A DNA stretch of 64,000 nucleotides from an uncultured Lachnospiraceae bacterium (GTDB taxonomy: Bacteria > Bacillota > Clostridia > Lachnospirales > Lachnospiraceae), in the NCBI GenBank assembly GCA_944381485.1, contig CALWLI010000011.1, positions 81,531 through 145,530 on the forward strand. Direction: 5' to 3'. This document shows, in pieces, positions 34,071 through 43,792 of the stretch. A model generated the notes under the pieces. It was not told the DNA's origin. It worked only from the letters and a program-made list of their open reading frames with translations, and made no database searches. Each line of letters starts with the position of its first letter. Within the stretch, counting starts at the first letter, position 1. A program made the position numbers and the translations under genes.

Positions 34071-35744
34071 ATGGTAAATGTGAATGAAAAATTTAAAGCT
34101 GAATACGAGGAGCTCATAGCAGCCTATCCTGACAAGAGAGAGGCTGAGCATGAGAATGTCCTAAAGAGGTTGAATAAGGCCGATGCCCACAAAAAGTCTT
34201 GGCCTATTTTGCGCGCCCTTTTTTCCAGATCGGCAATGCTTATACTCTTTACCCTCATTCAGCTCATCATACTTATAGCTTTTTTCAGATGGATAGATGA
34301 GAAATTTGCCTTCTATGTATTCATACTTCTGTCCGCCCTTGAGATAATTTTTATTATGAACCAGGAGGGAAGCTCTGTATTTAAGGTCTCATGGATAGTG
34401 CCCATAATGCTTTTCCCTGTATTCGGAGCCTTGTTTTATCTGTTCCTGAAGTTCCAAAAAGCTCCATCAAAGATAAGAGACAGGCTGGCTGAGACCTCGG
34501 AGAGGACAGCACCCTACTTAAAGAGCAGAGACAGCCTGAGGGAGGAGCTTGAAAAGGAGGATGTGTATTTCAGAAATACTGTGAGGTACACGGAGAAGGT
34601 CTGCAGATTTCCCGCATATTCAAATACAAGCACAGTATACTTTCCTACAGGGGAGGAGATGTTCCCCATACTCGAGGCCGAACTGAAAAAGGCAAAGCAC
34701 TTCATTTTTATGGAGTACTTCATAATAAAGCCGGGAGTCGTTTGGGACAGGATACTCAAGATACTGAAGGAGAAGGCCTCCGAGGGCGTTGAGATAAGAC
34801 TGATGTATGACGGCATGAACTGCATCAAGAACCTCCGGTTCAGCTATCCTGACGAGCTCATACGCTACGGCATAAAGGCAAAGATGTTCTCACCTGTAAA
34901 GCCCGCCCTTGAGACCTACCAGAACAACAGAGACCACAGAAAGATCTGCGTCATAGACGGAAACACGGCCTTTACGGGAGGTTTGAACCTTGCCAATGAG
35001 TATGCCAATATAGAGTCCCCTTATGGAGTGTGGAAGGACACGGGAATGATGTTTAAGGGTGAGGCTGTAAACTCCTTCACCATGCTCTTTTTGCAGATGT
35101 GGAATATAACGGAGTATATGCCTGACAGTACCGAGGCTGTGGGAAGATACGCCTTTAAAAATATTGAGGACTGTCACGATGACGTGACGGAGAGAGAGGG
35201 CTATGTCATACCCTATGGAGACAGCCCTCTGGACAGCGAAAATATAGGAGAGAACATATATCTTACACTTCTTAATACGGCGACAGAGTATGTGCATATC
35301 AGAACTCCCTATCTTATACTGGATGATCAGATGATCAATGCGATGTGCTATGCTTCAAAGAGGGGAGTGGACGTAAAGATAATGTTCCCCCACATCCCGG
35401 ACAAGCCCTATGCCTTCTGGCTGGCTCACTCCTACTATCCGGTGCTCATTAAAAACGGCGTTAAGATCTACGAGTACAGACTGGGCTTTGTCCATGCGAA
35501 GGAATTTGTATCGGACGGAAAGAAGGCTGTTATAGGGACAGTGAACCTTGACTTCAGAAGCCTGTATCTCCATTTTGAGAACGCGGTCTACCTTTATAAG
35601 ACTCCCTCTGTGGCGGATATGGAAAGAGATTTTCAGGAGGGCTTGAAGGACTGCATATATATGGATATGGATAAATACAGGAGCCTTCCTCAAATTAAGC
35701 TCTTTTTCGGCAGGATGCTTAAGCTACTTGCGCCTTTGTTCTGA
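34071..35744 (+). CDS. cls: Cardiolipin synthase
   Basis: Membrane phospholipase-D-type enzyme that joins two phosphatidylglycerols, or PG and another donor, into cardiolipin; 557 residues. After a charged N-terminus two transmembrane helices are seen (about 52-70 and 108-130). Both HKD motifs are present: H-R-K in NRDHRKICVIDGNTAFTGG (about 285) and H-A-K in FVHAKEFVSDGKKAVIGTVN (about 475). No Shine-Dalgarno precedes the ATG, and the likely promoter is only a few bases away, so the mRNA may be leaderless. The ATG is supported mainly by frame; a GTG three codons later is an alternative. Confidence 0.92.
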   Translation: MVNVNEKFKAEYEELIAAYPDKREAEHENVLKRLNKADAHKKSWPILRALFSRSAMLILFTLIQLIILIAFFRWIDEKFAFYVFILLSALEIIFIMNQEGSSVFKVSWIVPIMLFPVFGALFYLFLKFQKAPSKIRDRLAETSERTAPYLKSRDSLREELEKEDVYFRNTVRYTEKVCRFPAYSNTSTVYFPTGEEMFPILEAELKKAKHFIFMEYFIIKPGVVWDRILKILKEKASEGVEIRLMYDGMNCIKNLRFSYPDELIRYGIKAKMFSPVKPALETYQNNRDHRKICVIDGNTAFTGGLNLANEYANIESPYGVWKDTGMMFKGEAVNSFTMLFLQMWNITEYMPDSTEAVGRYAFKNIEDCHDDVTEREGYVIPYGDSPLDSENIGENIYLTLLNTATEYVHIRTPYLILDDQMINAMCYASKRGVDVKIMFPHIPDKPYAFWLAHSYYPVLIKNGVKIYEYRLGFVHAKEFVSDGKKAVIGTVNLDFRSLYLHFENAVYLYKTPSVADMERDFQEGLKDCIYMDMDKYRSLPQIKLFFGRMLKLLAPLF

Positions 35745-35784
35745 TTTTAATGCAGACCTGAGGACAACAATTATTAAAAAAAAC

Positions 35785-35857
35785 TTAATTGTTACACAAT
35801 TAAAACACATTTAATTTTTATGATGTCTGTGTTCAAAATAAACACAGACATCTTTTT
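35785..35857 (+). terminator. Terminator after cls, with a preceding small inverted repeat
   Basis: The main hairpin is GATGTCTGTGTT (35822-35833) with AACACAGACATC (35841-35852), 7-nt loop, then TTTTT. Just before it, TTAATTGT-TAC-ACAATTAA (35785-35803) is an 8-bp inverted repeat that may be part of the structure or an operator. Confidence 0.8.
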
Positions 35858-35893
35858 ATGATTATTCGGAAATAAAATCTAGGGAGAATACAG

Positions 35894-37192
35894 ATGAATA
35901 AATATTTGTTCAAGGGTCTTGCCCTTATATCGGGAACAGGGCTGATATTTTCAGGGACAGCTTCTATGAGTGTCCTTGCCGCATCCGCACAATCCTCATC
36001 ACTTGCCTACAGGACAAAGGTGATAAATCTGACAGGCATATATACGGGAGAGGCCGGTGGAGAGGCTGTGACAAGGGGAGAATTTGCAAAGATGGTTGTC
36101 CTTGCTTCAAGCTATAAGGATACAGTGACGGGAAGCAATTCCGTAAATGTATTCAGTGATGTGTCAAAGGATCACGAAAACTCCGCCTACATAAGAGTTG
36201 CCGCAAGACAGGGATACATGCGCTCTTATCTGGGCGGGCTGTTTAAGCCGGATGAGCCGGTGACCTTAAATGACGCCGCAAAGGCGGTGCTCTCCCTTCT
36301 GGGATATACCGACGAAGATTTTGAGGGGAATGTGGCAGGGGGCAGACTGGAAAAATTCAAGGCTCTCGATCTTAACAAAAACCTGTCCAAGTCCTCGGGA
36401 AGCGACATCTTAAGCTATGAGGACTGCATAAACATATTTTACAATCTTTTAAGGACTGAGTCCAAGGGAAGCTCAGCCATATACGGAAGCACTGTCTTTG
36501 ATGTGACACTGGCATCGGACGGCGAGATAAACCCTGACGGACTTGTGGACGAGACTATGGTGGGCCCCATACTTGTAAACAGTCTGGAGGAGCTGCAATC
36601 CATAGTACCCTTTGACCTTAATGACGCTCAGTACTACTACAACGGAGATTCCTCAAGGCAGCTGTCCTTGAGATCAGCCCTTCAGAATTACGGATGGATA
36701 GTTGTATATTATAACGAAAATTCCCATACCATATTTGCCTTTGGATCCAACATGCCGGGAGAGAACGGCAGCCGCGAGAGCACTTACTATGTTACCAGGG
36801 GAAATGTGTCTCAGATCTATTACAGTGCAAACGATCTCATAACTCCTACATCCATAACCCTGGACGGAAGCAGGAATTTCAACCTTGGAACCTCGGAGGT
36901 ACAGTTCATGTTCTCCATAAACGGAGACATCAAGGTGGGAGACGACGTGGTAATAGTTACTCAGCAGGCGGCTACAGGTACGGACTCGGAGGGTGATACC
37001 TCTTACTCATACTCTGTCATAGGAGTGATAAAATTTGAGTCAAATCCTGACGGAAGCACCACAGGCGTGATATATGCGGGAGCTGTTGAAAAGGGGGTCG
37101 TAACTACAGACGAGAACGGCAACAGAGTTACAGAGACCACAAACAATACCTCACCCGTTGATCCGGGGCTTCAGAGTCAGACAGAACAATAA
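35894..37192 (+). CDS. Secreted SLH-domain protein
   Basis: A 432-residue exported protein. A signal peptide (cleavage near SVLAASAQ, about 30) is followed by S-layer-homology repeats (TRGEFAKMVVLAS ... VFSDVSKDHENSAYIRVAARQGYMRSYLGGLFKPDEPVTLNDAAKAVLSLLGYTD, about 55-145). After them comes a beta-rich region with no known family. SLH domains bind secondary wall polymers, so it is probably wall-attached. Shine-Dalgarno AGGGAG. First gene of a four-gene unit with a MacA/MacB-like exporter; it may be a cargo or an outer component of that system (inference). Confidence 0.8.
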   Translation: MNKYLFKGLALISGTGLIFSGTASMSVLAASAQSSSLAYRTKVINLTGIYTGEAGGEAVTRGEFAKMVVLASSYKDTVTGSNSVNVFSDVSKDHENSAYIRVAARQGYMRSYLGGLFKPDEPVTLNDAAKAVLSLLGYTDEDFEGNVAGGRLEKFKALDLNKNLSKSSGSDILSYEDCINIFYNLLRTESKGSSAIYGSTVFDVTLASDGEINPDGLVDETMVGPILVNSLEELQSIVPFDLNDAQYYYNGDSSRQLSLRSALQNYGWIVVYYNENSHTIFAFGSNMPGENGSRESTYYVTRGNVSQIYYSANDLITPTSITLDGSRNFNLGTSEVQFMFSINGDIKVGDDVVIVTQQAATGTDSEGDTSYSYSVIGVIKFESNPDGSTTGVIYAGAVEKGVVTTDENGNRVTETTNNTSPVDPGLQSQTEQ

Positions 37193-37216
37193 AGACAAAT
37201 ATAAGGGGTCGGGAAA

Positions 37217-38989
37217 ATGCTTAAATTTTCATCTTTAAAGGAAAAGATAAAGCTTACAGATAAGAAGGGCAAAAAGAATAAGAGATCAAAAAAGAAGAAG
37301 ATAGTTCTCCTTCTCTTAATAATTGCTGCCGCTGTGGCGGGCATAATCTTTTTTAAGAGCAGGACCGGGAGGCCTGAAATGCCCGAGGTTGATCAAAAGA
37401 ACATCGGAACAGTGGAGAGAGGAAATGTCACCAAGGAGCTCAGCTCCTCAGGCTCCCTTGAGGCTAAGGACAGCTATTCCATAACCTCGCTTGTAGAGGG
37501 AGAGATCATAGAGGCTGACTTTGAGGAGGGAGACATGGTTGAGGAGGGACAGATACTCTATGTCATCGATCCCTCTGATATGGAGAGAGAGCTTGAATCC
37601 TCAAAGAGATCACTGGAGACAGCTGAAAAGAACCTGGAGGACGCGAAGAAGGAGTATGCCGACATAACAGCCGAGTTTTCGGGAAATGTATATCGCTCCA
37701 AGGTCTCAGGCTATGTGAAGAATATAAGCATTGCGTCGGGAGACAATGTTGGCGGTCAGGGCGGAACCGAGATCGCAGACCTCTACAATGATACAGTGAT
37801 GGAGGTGAAGATACCCTTCCTCACAGCCGAGGCAGACGCATTAAGCTTAGGAGCCCAGGGAATACTCACCATAGCTGACACCGGGGAGCAGATACCGGGT
37901 CAGGTGACAAACATATCAAACCTTGAGGAGACTCTCTCAGGCGGAACACTTGTAAAGTACGTGACCATCCAAGTGGCAAATCCGGGAGGACTTAGTACCT
38001 CGGATACGGCCACCGCCCAATTCGGAGACATATATTCGGCGGGAGACGGAAGCTTTGAGCCCTATTTGGAGGAAAAGCTCAAGTGCGATCTCAGTCAATC
38101 CGCAAAGATAGAGACAGTGCTTGTAAAGGAGGGGCAGTTCGTATCTGTAGGGACACCGCTGTTTTCCCTCACCGCGGACTCTGTGGAGGACGCTATAAAG
38201 AATGCGGAGGACTCTCTCAATAACGCGCAGACCTCTTATGACAATGCAGTGGATCAGTATGACGGACAGCAGGATAACCTTGAGGACTACACCATAACAG
38301 CTCCCATCTCAGGCACTGTCATAGAAAAGAACAGCAAGGCGGGAGACAAGATAAGCCGCTCGGGAAATTCAGAGACCACAATGGCCATAATATATGATCT
38401 CTCAGAGCTTACCTTCGAGATGAGCATAGATGAGCTTGATATAAGCGATGTGGAGGTGGGCCAGACTGTTGAGATAACAGCTGATGCCTTCGAGGACGAG
38501 ACCTACACAGGGCATGTAACCAATGTATCCATGAACGGAAGCTACTCCAACGGTGTCACCACCTATCCTGTCACAGTTACACTTGACGACTCGGGAGAGC
38601 TAATGCCCGGCATGAATGTGGACGGAATAATAATACTTGACGAGGCCGAGGACACATTGAGAGTGCCGGCAGGAGCTTTGCAGAGGGGCAACATAGTCTA
38701 TGTAAGGGATACTGAGGGAAGTGAAGGAAAAACTGAGGATACAGCGGATCAGGGAGACGCACCTGCTATACCTTCAGGAGCTCCCGCAGGATTTAAGGCT
38801 GTAAGTGTTGAGACCGGCATAATATCCGATGAATATGTGGAGATACTTTCAGGACTTAACGAGGGAGATGAGGTCTATGTGAAGGAGACCGAGTCGAGTT
38901 CTAATATGATGTTCGGACCCGGAGGCATGATGGGAGGCCGTGTAGGCTTCAGTGGCGGCCCCGGGGGAGGACCCGGAGGCAGAAGATAG
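37217..38989 (+). CDS. MacA/HlyD-like membrane fusion (adaptor) protein
   Basis: A 590-residue efflux adaptor. It has a basic N-terminus, one membrane anchor (IVLLLLIIAAAVAGIIFF, about 32-49), a first biotinyl-lipoyl-like half (SITSLVEGEIIEADFEEGDMVEEGQILYVID), a coiled-coil stretch, a second lipoyl-like half (ITAPISGTVIEKNSKAGD), beta-barrel parts and a Gly-rich tail (GPGGMMGG). The family links an inner-membrane pump to the outside. It has extra central sequence compared with typical 400-residue MacA. It is followed directly by the ATPase and permease of the same transporter. Confidence 0.88.
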   Translation: MLKFSSLKEKIKLTDKKGKKNKRSKKKKIVLLLLIIAAAVAGIIFFKSRTGRPEMPEVDQKNIGTVERGNVTKELSSSGSLEAKDSYSITSLVEGEIIEADFEEGDMVEEGQILYVIDPSDMERELESSKRSLETAEKNLEDAKKEYADITAEFSGNVYRSKVSGYVKNISIASGDNVGGQGGTEIADLYNDTVMEVKIPFLTAEADALSLGAQGILTIADTGEQIPGQVTNISNLEETLSGGTLVKYVTIQVANPGGLSTSDTATAQFGDIYSAGDGSFEPYLEEKLKCDLSQSAKIETVLVKEGQFVSVGTPLFSLTADSVEDAIKNAEDSLNNAQTSYDNAVDQYDGQQDNLEDYTITAPISGTVIEKNSKAGDKISRSGNSETTMAIIYDLSELTFEMSIDELDISDVEVGQTVEITADAFEDETYTGHVTNVSMNGSYSNGVTTYPVTVTLDDSGELMPGMNVDGIIILDEAEDTLRVPAGALQRGNIVYVRDTEGSEGKTEDTADQGDAPAIPSGAPAGFKAVSVETGIISDEYVEILSGLNEGDEVYVKETESSSNMMFGPGGMMGGRVGFSGGPGGGPGGRR

Positions 38990-38991
38990 AG

Positions 38992-39726
38992 GTGGCTATG
39001 AGCGATAATAAAGAGAGAAGCAAGGCGCCCCTTATAGACCTCAGAGATATATACAAGATCTATCACATGGGAGATGAGGATGTAAGGGCAAACGACGGTA
39101 TCAGCTTAAAGATATATAAGGGAGAATTTGTAGCCATAGTCGGGAAGTCAGGCTCCGGAAAGTCCACACTTATGAACATAATAGGGGCCCTGGATGTGCC
39201 CACAGAGGGAGAGTACTATCTGGGAGGAGAGGATGTGTCTGATATGACTGATGACGAGCTTGCGGACATCAGGAACAGGATGATAGGCTTCATCTTTCAG
39301 CAGTATAACCTGCTTCCCAAGCTTAACCTCCTTGAAAATGTGGAGCTTCCCCTGCAGTATGCAGGAGTTGCCCCTGCCGAGAGAAAGGAGAGGGCCATGC
39401 GTTCTCTGGAGAGAGTGGGCCTTGAAAAGAAGTGGAAAAACATGCCCAACCAGCTTTCGGGAGGCCAGCAGCAGCGTGTCTCCATAGCCAGGGCTCTTGC
39501 GGGAGACCCCTCTCTGATACTTGCCGACGAGCCCACAGGAGCTCTTGATTCAAAGACCGGAAAGGAAGTGCTGGGCTTTTTGAAGGAGCTCAACAAGGAG
39601 GGAAATACCATAGTCATGATTACTCATGACCCCTCCATAGCCATGAACTCAAAGCGAGTGGTCCGCATAATGGACGGCAAGATAAACTTTGACGGAGATG
39701 TAAAAGAATATGCTGCAATCATTTAA
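38992..39726 (+). CDS. ABC transporter ATP-binding protein (MacB/LolD type)
   Basis: A 244-residue nucleotide-binding subunit. Walker A is GKSGSGKST (about residue 47), the Q-loop is FIFQQYNLLPKLNLLENV, the signature is LSGGQQQRVSIARAL, and Walker B is LILADEPTGALD followed by an H-switch (MITHDPSIA). The start is a GTG at 38992; an ATG at 38998 is the alternative (the GAGGTG run is too close to that ATG to decide). Its 3' end overlaps the permease gene by 17 nt, indicating translational coupling. Confidence 0.93.
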   Translation: MAMSDNKERSKAPLIDLRDIYKIYHMGDEDVRANDGISLKIYKGEFVAIVGKSGSGKSTLMNIIGALDVPTEGEYYLGGEDVSDMTDDELADIRNRMIGFIFQQYNLLPKLNLLENVELPLQYAGVAPAERKERAMRSLERVGLEKKWKNMPNQLSGGQQQRVSIARALAGDPSLILADEPTGALDSKTGKEVLGFLKELNKEGNTIVMITHDPSIAMNSKRVVRIMDGKINFDGDVKEYAAII

Positions 39727-40891
39727 GATGGCGATCAGGTCCATATTGGGAAACAAGATGCGCTCTTTTCTCACTATGCTGGGCATAATCATAGGAGTTG
39801 CCGCAGTGATCATACTGGTATCCATAGTAAACGCCTATATGTCCACGGTAATAGAGAGCTTTGCAAGCATGGGAGTAAATCAGATAAATGTGAGCGTCAC
39901 AAACACCGCATCCCGCTCCCTCTCTGAGGAGGAGATGTATGAGTTCAGAGATGAGAACACAGATCTCTTTGAGTATCTTACTCCCAATGTCAGTGTCATG
40001 ATGCCCCTTAAAAACGGAAACGATATAATGTCAACCTCAGTCAGGGGCTATTCCGAGGACTATATGGGCATAAAGGACTATGAGCTGTATTCAGGGAGAA
40101 ACATAGCCTACTCCGACATAGTGGGAAGGCAGAAGGTGGCGGTCATGGGCTATTACACGGCCACAGAGCTTTTCGGAAGCCCTGATTACGCTGTCGGAGA
40201 TAAAATAAAGATAGGAAACAGCTCCTTTAAGGTAATAGGCGTAATTGAGAGGCAGACAGACGAGGAGGATGAGCTTGAGGAGGGGGGAACAGACGACTTT
40301 GTATGGCTGCCCTACTCGGTGGCAATGAGCATAAACGGAACCTCTGATATATCAAGCTATATAATAACCTCCGGAGACACTGACAATGCGGATGAGTGCA
40401 CGGATGCCTTGGAGAACATGCTCTTTCAGATATTCAGGGATGATGACCTCTACAGTGTCAGCGCCAACTCGGAGATGCTTGATGAGCTGAACAGCCAGAT
40501 AGCCATGATGAGCGCCATGCTCGGAGGCATAGCCGGCATATCTCTTCTGGTAGCGGGAGTGGGAGTCATGAACATAATGCTTGTGTCTGTCACAGAGAGG
40601 ACAAGGGAGATAGGAATAAGAAAGGCATTGGGAGCCAAGCGCTCTGCCATAATGCAGCAGTTTGTCATAGAGGCGGCAGTTACCTCATCCATAGGAGGTA
40701 TCATAGGAATAGTTGTGGGGGCCCTGGCTACAGAGGCCATAGGCTCGGCTATGGGGATCACGGCTTCTCCCACACCCGGGGCGGTTGCAGTCTCCTTCGG
40801 AGTATCTGTGGGCATAGGTCTCTTCTTCGGATATATGCCTGCATCGAGGGCGGCAAAGCTTAATCCCATAGATGCCCTGAGAAGTGAATAA
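39710..40891 (+). CDS. ABC transporter permease (MacB/FtsX type)
   Basis: A 393-residue membrane subunit. An N-terminal helix (SFLTMLGIIIGVAAVIIL) is followed by a MacB-type extracytoplasmic domain and a C-terminal FtsX domain of three helices (MMSAMLGGIAGISLLVAGVGVMNIMLVSVTERTREIGIRKALGA). With the adaptor and ATPase it makes a complete MacAB-like exporter of peptides, lipoproteins or drugs; the substrate is unknown. A terminator follows. Confidence 0.93.
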   Translation: MLQSFKMAIRSILGNKMRSFLTMLGIIIGVAAVIILVSIVNAYMSTVIESFASMGVNQINVSVTNTASRSLSEEEMYEFRDENTDLFEYLTPNVSVMMPLKNGNDIMSTSVRGYSEDYMGIKDYELYSGRNIAYSDIVGRQKVAVMGYYTATELFGSPDYAVGDKIKIGNSSFKVIGVIERQTDEEDELEEGGTDDFVWLPYSVAMSINGTSDISSYIITSGDTDNADECTDALENMLFQIFRDDDLYSVSANSEMLDELNSQIAMMSAMLGGIAGISLLVAGVGVMNIMLVSVTERTREIGIRKALGAKRSAIMQQFVIEAAVTSSIGGIIGIVVGALATEAIGSAMGITASPTPGAVAVSFGVSVGIGLFFGYMPASRAAKLNPIDALRSE

Positions 40892-40903
40892 AGGATAAAG
40901 ATA

Positions 40904-40952
40904 TAGGCGGAAACAAGCTCCAGGCAGCAAGGGTTCCGCTTATTATTTTATG
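40904..40952 (+). terminator. Probable terminator after the ABC permease
   Basis: TAGGCGGAA (40904-40912) pairs with TTCCGCTTA (40934-40942), one G-U pair and a 21-nt loop, followed by a T-rich stretch. Confidence 0.6.
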
Positions 40953-41025
40953 CATTAATGACATGACAGGATTTGTGTGATATAACAGAAGGAACAAAAA
41001 GGATTTGTGACGGAAAAGGAAAAAT

Positions 41026-42864
41026 ATGGCGTACGACGGACTTATTATAGCAAATACGGTGAAGGAGCTCAGAGAGGCCTTTCTTATGGGAAGCATCACG
41101 AAGATAGCACAGCCCGAGCCCGAGGAGCTTCTCGTTACAATAAAAAATAACAGGAAAAATATGAGGCTTTATATATCCGCAAATGCCTCACTGCCGATGG
41201 TCTATATTACGGAGGAGGAGAGGCAGGCACCGCCCACAGCTCCTAATTTCTGCATGGCTTTAAGAAAACATATAGGCGGAGGCAGGATAACGGATATAAG
41301 ACAGCCGGACACGGAGGACTTCTCAGGGCGCGGTCTCGAGAGGGTCATATGCTTTGACATAGATCATCTTAACGAGATGGGAGACAGAGGAACTGTGAGG
41401 CTCTTTGTGGAGCTTATGGGAAAGCACTCAAATATAATTCTCGTAAAAGAGGATGGGATCATAATCGACAGCATAAAGCATATAACTCCCTCTGTAAGCT
41501 CTGTCAGGGAGGTGCTTCCGGGAAGGGAGTACTTTATCCCAAATTCAGGGGACAAAAAGAATCCCTTAAGTTTTGGCGATGTAGAAAGCTTCAGAGAGTG
41601 TCTTTTGAGAAAGAATCTCAAAGTGGGGAAGGCTCTCAGCGCCTCCTTTACGGGGATAAGCAATATTACAGCCACAGAGATATGCTTCCGAGCGGGAGTG
41701 GATGAGGAAAAGGATGTGGCAGGACTTAAGCCTGATGAGCTTAAGGCTTTATTTGACAGCTTCAGCCGTATCATGGAGGAAGTGAAAAGGGGAGAGTTCT
41801 TTTCAAATATAGTATACAATGAGAAGGATGAGCCTGAGGAGTTCTCGGCAATAAAGCTTTCCTGCCTGGAGTCGGATTCATACCATGTAAAGAGCTTTGA
41901 CAGCATATCAAAGCTGCTTTCATGCTTTTATTCTGAGCGGGCACTGAGGGGCAGGGTCAGACAAAAATCCGAGGATATAAGACACATACTCAAGGTGCTG
42001 ACGGAGAGGACGGCAAAGAAGCTTGAGCTCCAGGAAAGACAGCTTCAGGACTCTGAGAAGAAGGAAAAATTCAGAGTGTGGGGAGAGCTGATAAATACCT
42101 ACGGATACGGACTTAAAGGTGGAGAAAAAGAACTTCGCTGTGAAAATTATTATGACGAGGGAAGGGAGATAAGCATACCCCTCGATGAACATAAATCGGC
42201 TAAGGAAAACGCAAAGAGATATTTTGACAAGTATCAGAAGCTTAAGCGCACGGAGGAGGCCCTGATACCTCAGATAGAGGAGTCAAGACAGAGACTTTGG
42301 CACCTTGACTCCATATCAGCCGCCCTATCTATAGCGGAGACCGAGGCTGACCTCAACCAGCTGAGGAGAGAAATGAAGGACTACGGTCTGATACACAAGT
42401 CCGGGGAGGAAAGATCCGGCAGAGGAGGCTCAAAGAGGAAGGGAGAGAAGAAGCCGAGAAGAGAAGAGATGAGATCCGAGCCCATGCACTTTGTCTCCTC
42501 AGACGGGATCGACATATATGTGGGAAGGAACAATTACCAAAATGAGGAGATAAGCTTTAAGCTGGCTGAAGGGAATGACTGGTGGTTTCATGCAAAGAAT
42601 ACAGCCGGATCTCATGTCATAGCAAAGACGGGAAACAGAGAGCTCCCTGACGATACCTGCCTTGAGGCCGCTGCCTTAGCAGCCTATTACTCAAAGGCCT
42701 GTGGTGATGAAAAGAAAAACACCTCTCAGAAGATCGAGGTGGACTATGTAAAGCGCAAGGAGCTTAAGAGAGTTCCTCACGCCGCTCCGGGCTATGTCAT
42801 ATACCACACTAATTACAGTATTGTGGTTGAACCGAGAAAAGAAATCGGCTATAATGAAAAATAA
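41026..42864 (+). CDS. rqcH: RqcH / Rqc2 family (NFACT, fibronectin-binding-type) protein
   Basis: A 612-residue ribosome quality control factor. The N-terminal NFACT-N part (MAYDGLIIANTVKELREAF, FCMALRKHIGGG) is followed by coiled-coil arms (about 315-380 and 405-480) and a basic linker. The NFACT-R domain (about 485-600; VSSDGIDIYVGRNNYQNEEISFKLAEGNDWWFHAKNTAGSHV) closes it. In Bacillus RqcH adds alanine tails to nascent chains on obstructed 50S subunits. The old name fibronectin-binding protein refers to a surface activity reported for some homologues. No other RQC gene is adjacent. Confidence 0.93.
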   Translation: MAYDGLIIANTVKELREAFLMGSITKIAQPEPEELLVTIKNNRKNMRLYISANASLPMVYITEEERQAPPTAPNFCMALRKHIGGGRITDIRQPDTEDFSGRGLERVICFDIDHLNEMGDRGTVRLFVELMGKHSNIILVKEDGIIIDSIKHITPSVSSVREVLPGREYFIPNSGDKKNPLSFGDVESFRECLLRKNLKVGKALSASFTGISNITATEICFRAGVDEEKDVAGLKPDELKALFDSFSRIMEEVKRGEFFSNIVYNEKDEPEEFSAIKLSCLESDSYHVKSFDSISKLLSCFYSERALRGRVRQKSEDIRHILKVLTERTAKKLELQERQLQDSEKKEKFRVWGELINTYGYGLKGGEKELRCENYYDEGREISIPLDEHKSAKENAKRYFDKYQKLKRTEEALIPQIEESRQRLWHLDSISAALSIAETEADLNQLRREMKDYGLIHKSGEERSGRGGSKRKGEKKPRREEMRSEPMHFVSSDGIDIYVGRNNYQNEEISFKLAEGNDWWFHAKNTAGSHVIAKTGNRELPDDTCLEAAALAAYYSKACGDEKKNTSQKIEVDYVKRKELKRVPHAAPGYVIYHTNYSIVVEPRKEIGYNEK

Positions 42865-42907
42865 GCCAAAAATAAGCTTCTACACAGAATGGAGATAATC
42901 GGGATCT

Positions 42908-43792
42908 ATGACAGAGATAAACAGCATGACAGGATTCGGACGGTGTGAGGTCATCACTGATGAATACCGTATACTTGCGGAGATCAAGTCGGTGAATCAT
43001 CGCTACTTCGACCTGTCTATTAAAATGCCCAGGAAGTTTAACTGCTTTGAGGCAAATATCAGAAACATACTTAAGGAATATATAAGCAGAGGAAAGACAG
43101 ACCTCTATATACTGTATGAGGACTATACCGATTCATCCAAGAGCCTCAAATACAATCAGGCCATAGCAAAGGAATATATGGAGTATTTCGCAAGGATGGC
43201 AGAGGAGTTCGGAATAAAAAATGACATCAGCGTTTCAAACCTCATGAGATGTCAGGAGGTCCTTACAATGTCGGAGGAGAGTTCTGACGAGGATAAGCTG
43301 AGGGAGCTTTTGGAATCCTCGGTAAGAAAAGCCTGCGAGGACTTCTCCCTCTCAAGAAAGGCTGAGGGCGAGAATCTTAAAAGCGACCTTTTGATAAAGC
43401 TTGACAAGATATCCTCCTATGTAAAGGAGATAGAAGAGTTTTCTCCCTCTGTGGTCGAGGAATACAGGAAAAAGCTTACAGACAAGATAAACGAGCTTCT
43501 TTCAGACAGCTCCGCGGACGAGTCCAGGATAATCACCGAAGTGGGCATATATGCCGACAAGATATGTACTGACGAGGAGATGGTGAGACTTAAGAGCCAT
43601 GTGGAGAGTATGAGATCAAAGCTTACCTGTGGAGGACCCTGTGGAAGAGAGCTTGATTTTATAGCCCAGGAGATGAACAGAGAGGCCAATACCACCCTCT
43701 CAAAGGCCAATAACCTTAAGATAGCGGACACGGCCATAGCCCTGAAGTCGGAAATAGAAAAAGTCAGAGAGCAGGTGCAGAATATTGAATAG
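42908..43792 (+). CDS. YicC/YloC family endoribonuclease
   Basis: A 294-residue protein of the YicC family, recently characterised as an RNase in other bacteria. N-terminal signature INSMTGFGRCEV and EIKSVNHRYFDLSIKMPRKF; C-terminal DUF1732 part ELDFIAQEMNREANTTLSKANNL. The common Firmicute order yicC-remA(DUF370)-gmk-rpoZ is kept except that the DUF370 gene is missing; instead the yicC end overlaps the gmk start. Confidence 0.93.
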   Translation: MTEINSMTGFGRCEVITDEYRILAEIKSVNHRYFDLSIKMPRKFNCFEANIRNILKEYISRGKTDLYILYEDYTDSSKSLKYNQAIAKEYMEYFARMAEEFGIKNDISVSNLMRCQEVLTMSEESSDEDKLRELLESSVRKACEDFSLSRKAEGENLKSDLLIKLDKISSYVKEIEEFSPSVVEEYRKKLTDKINELLSDSSADESRIITEVGIYADKICTDEEMVRLKSHVESMRSKLTCGGPCGRELDFIAQEMNREANTTLSKANNLKIADTAIALKSEIEKVREQVQNIE

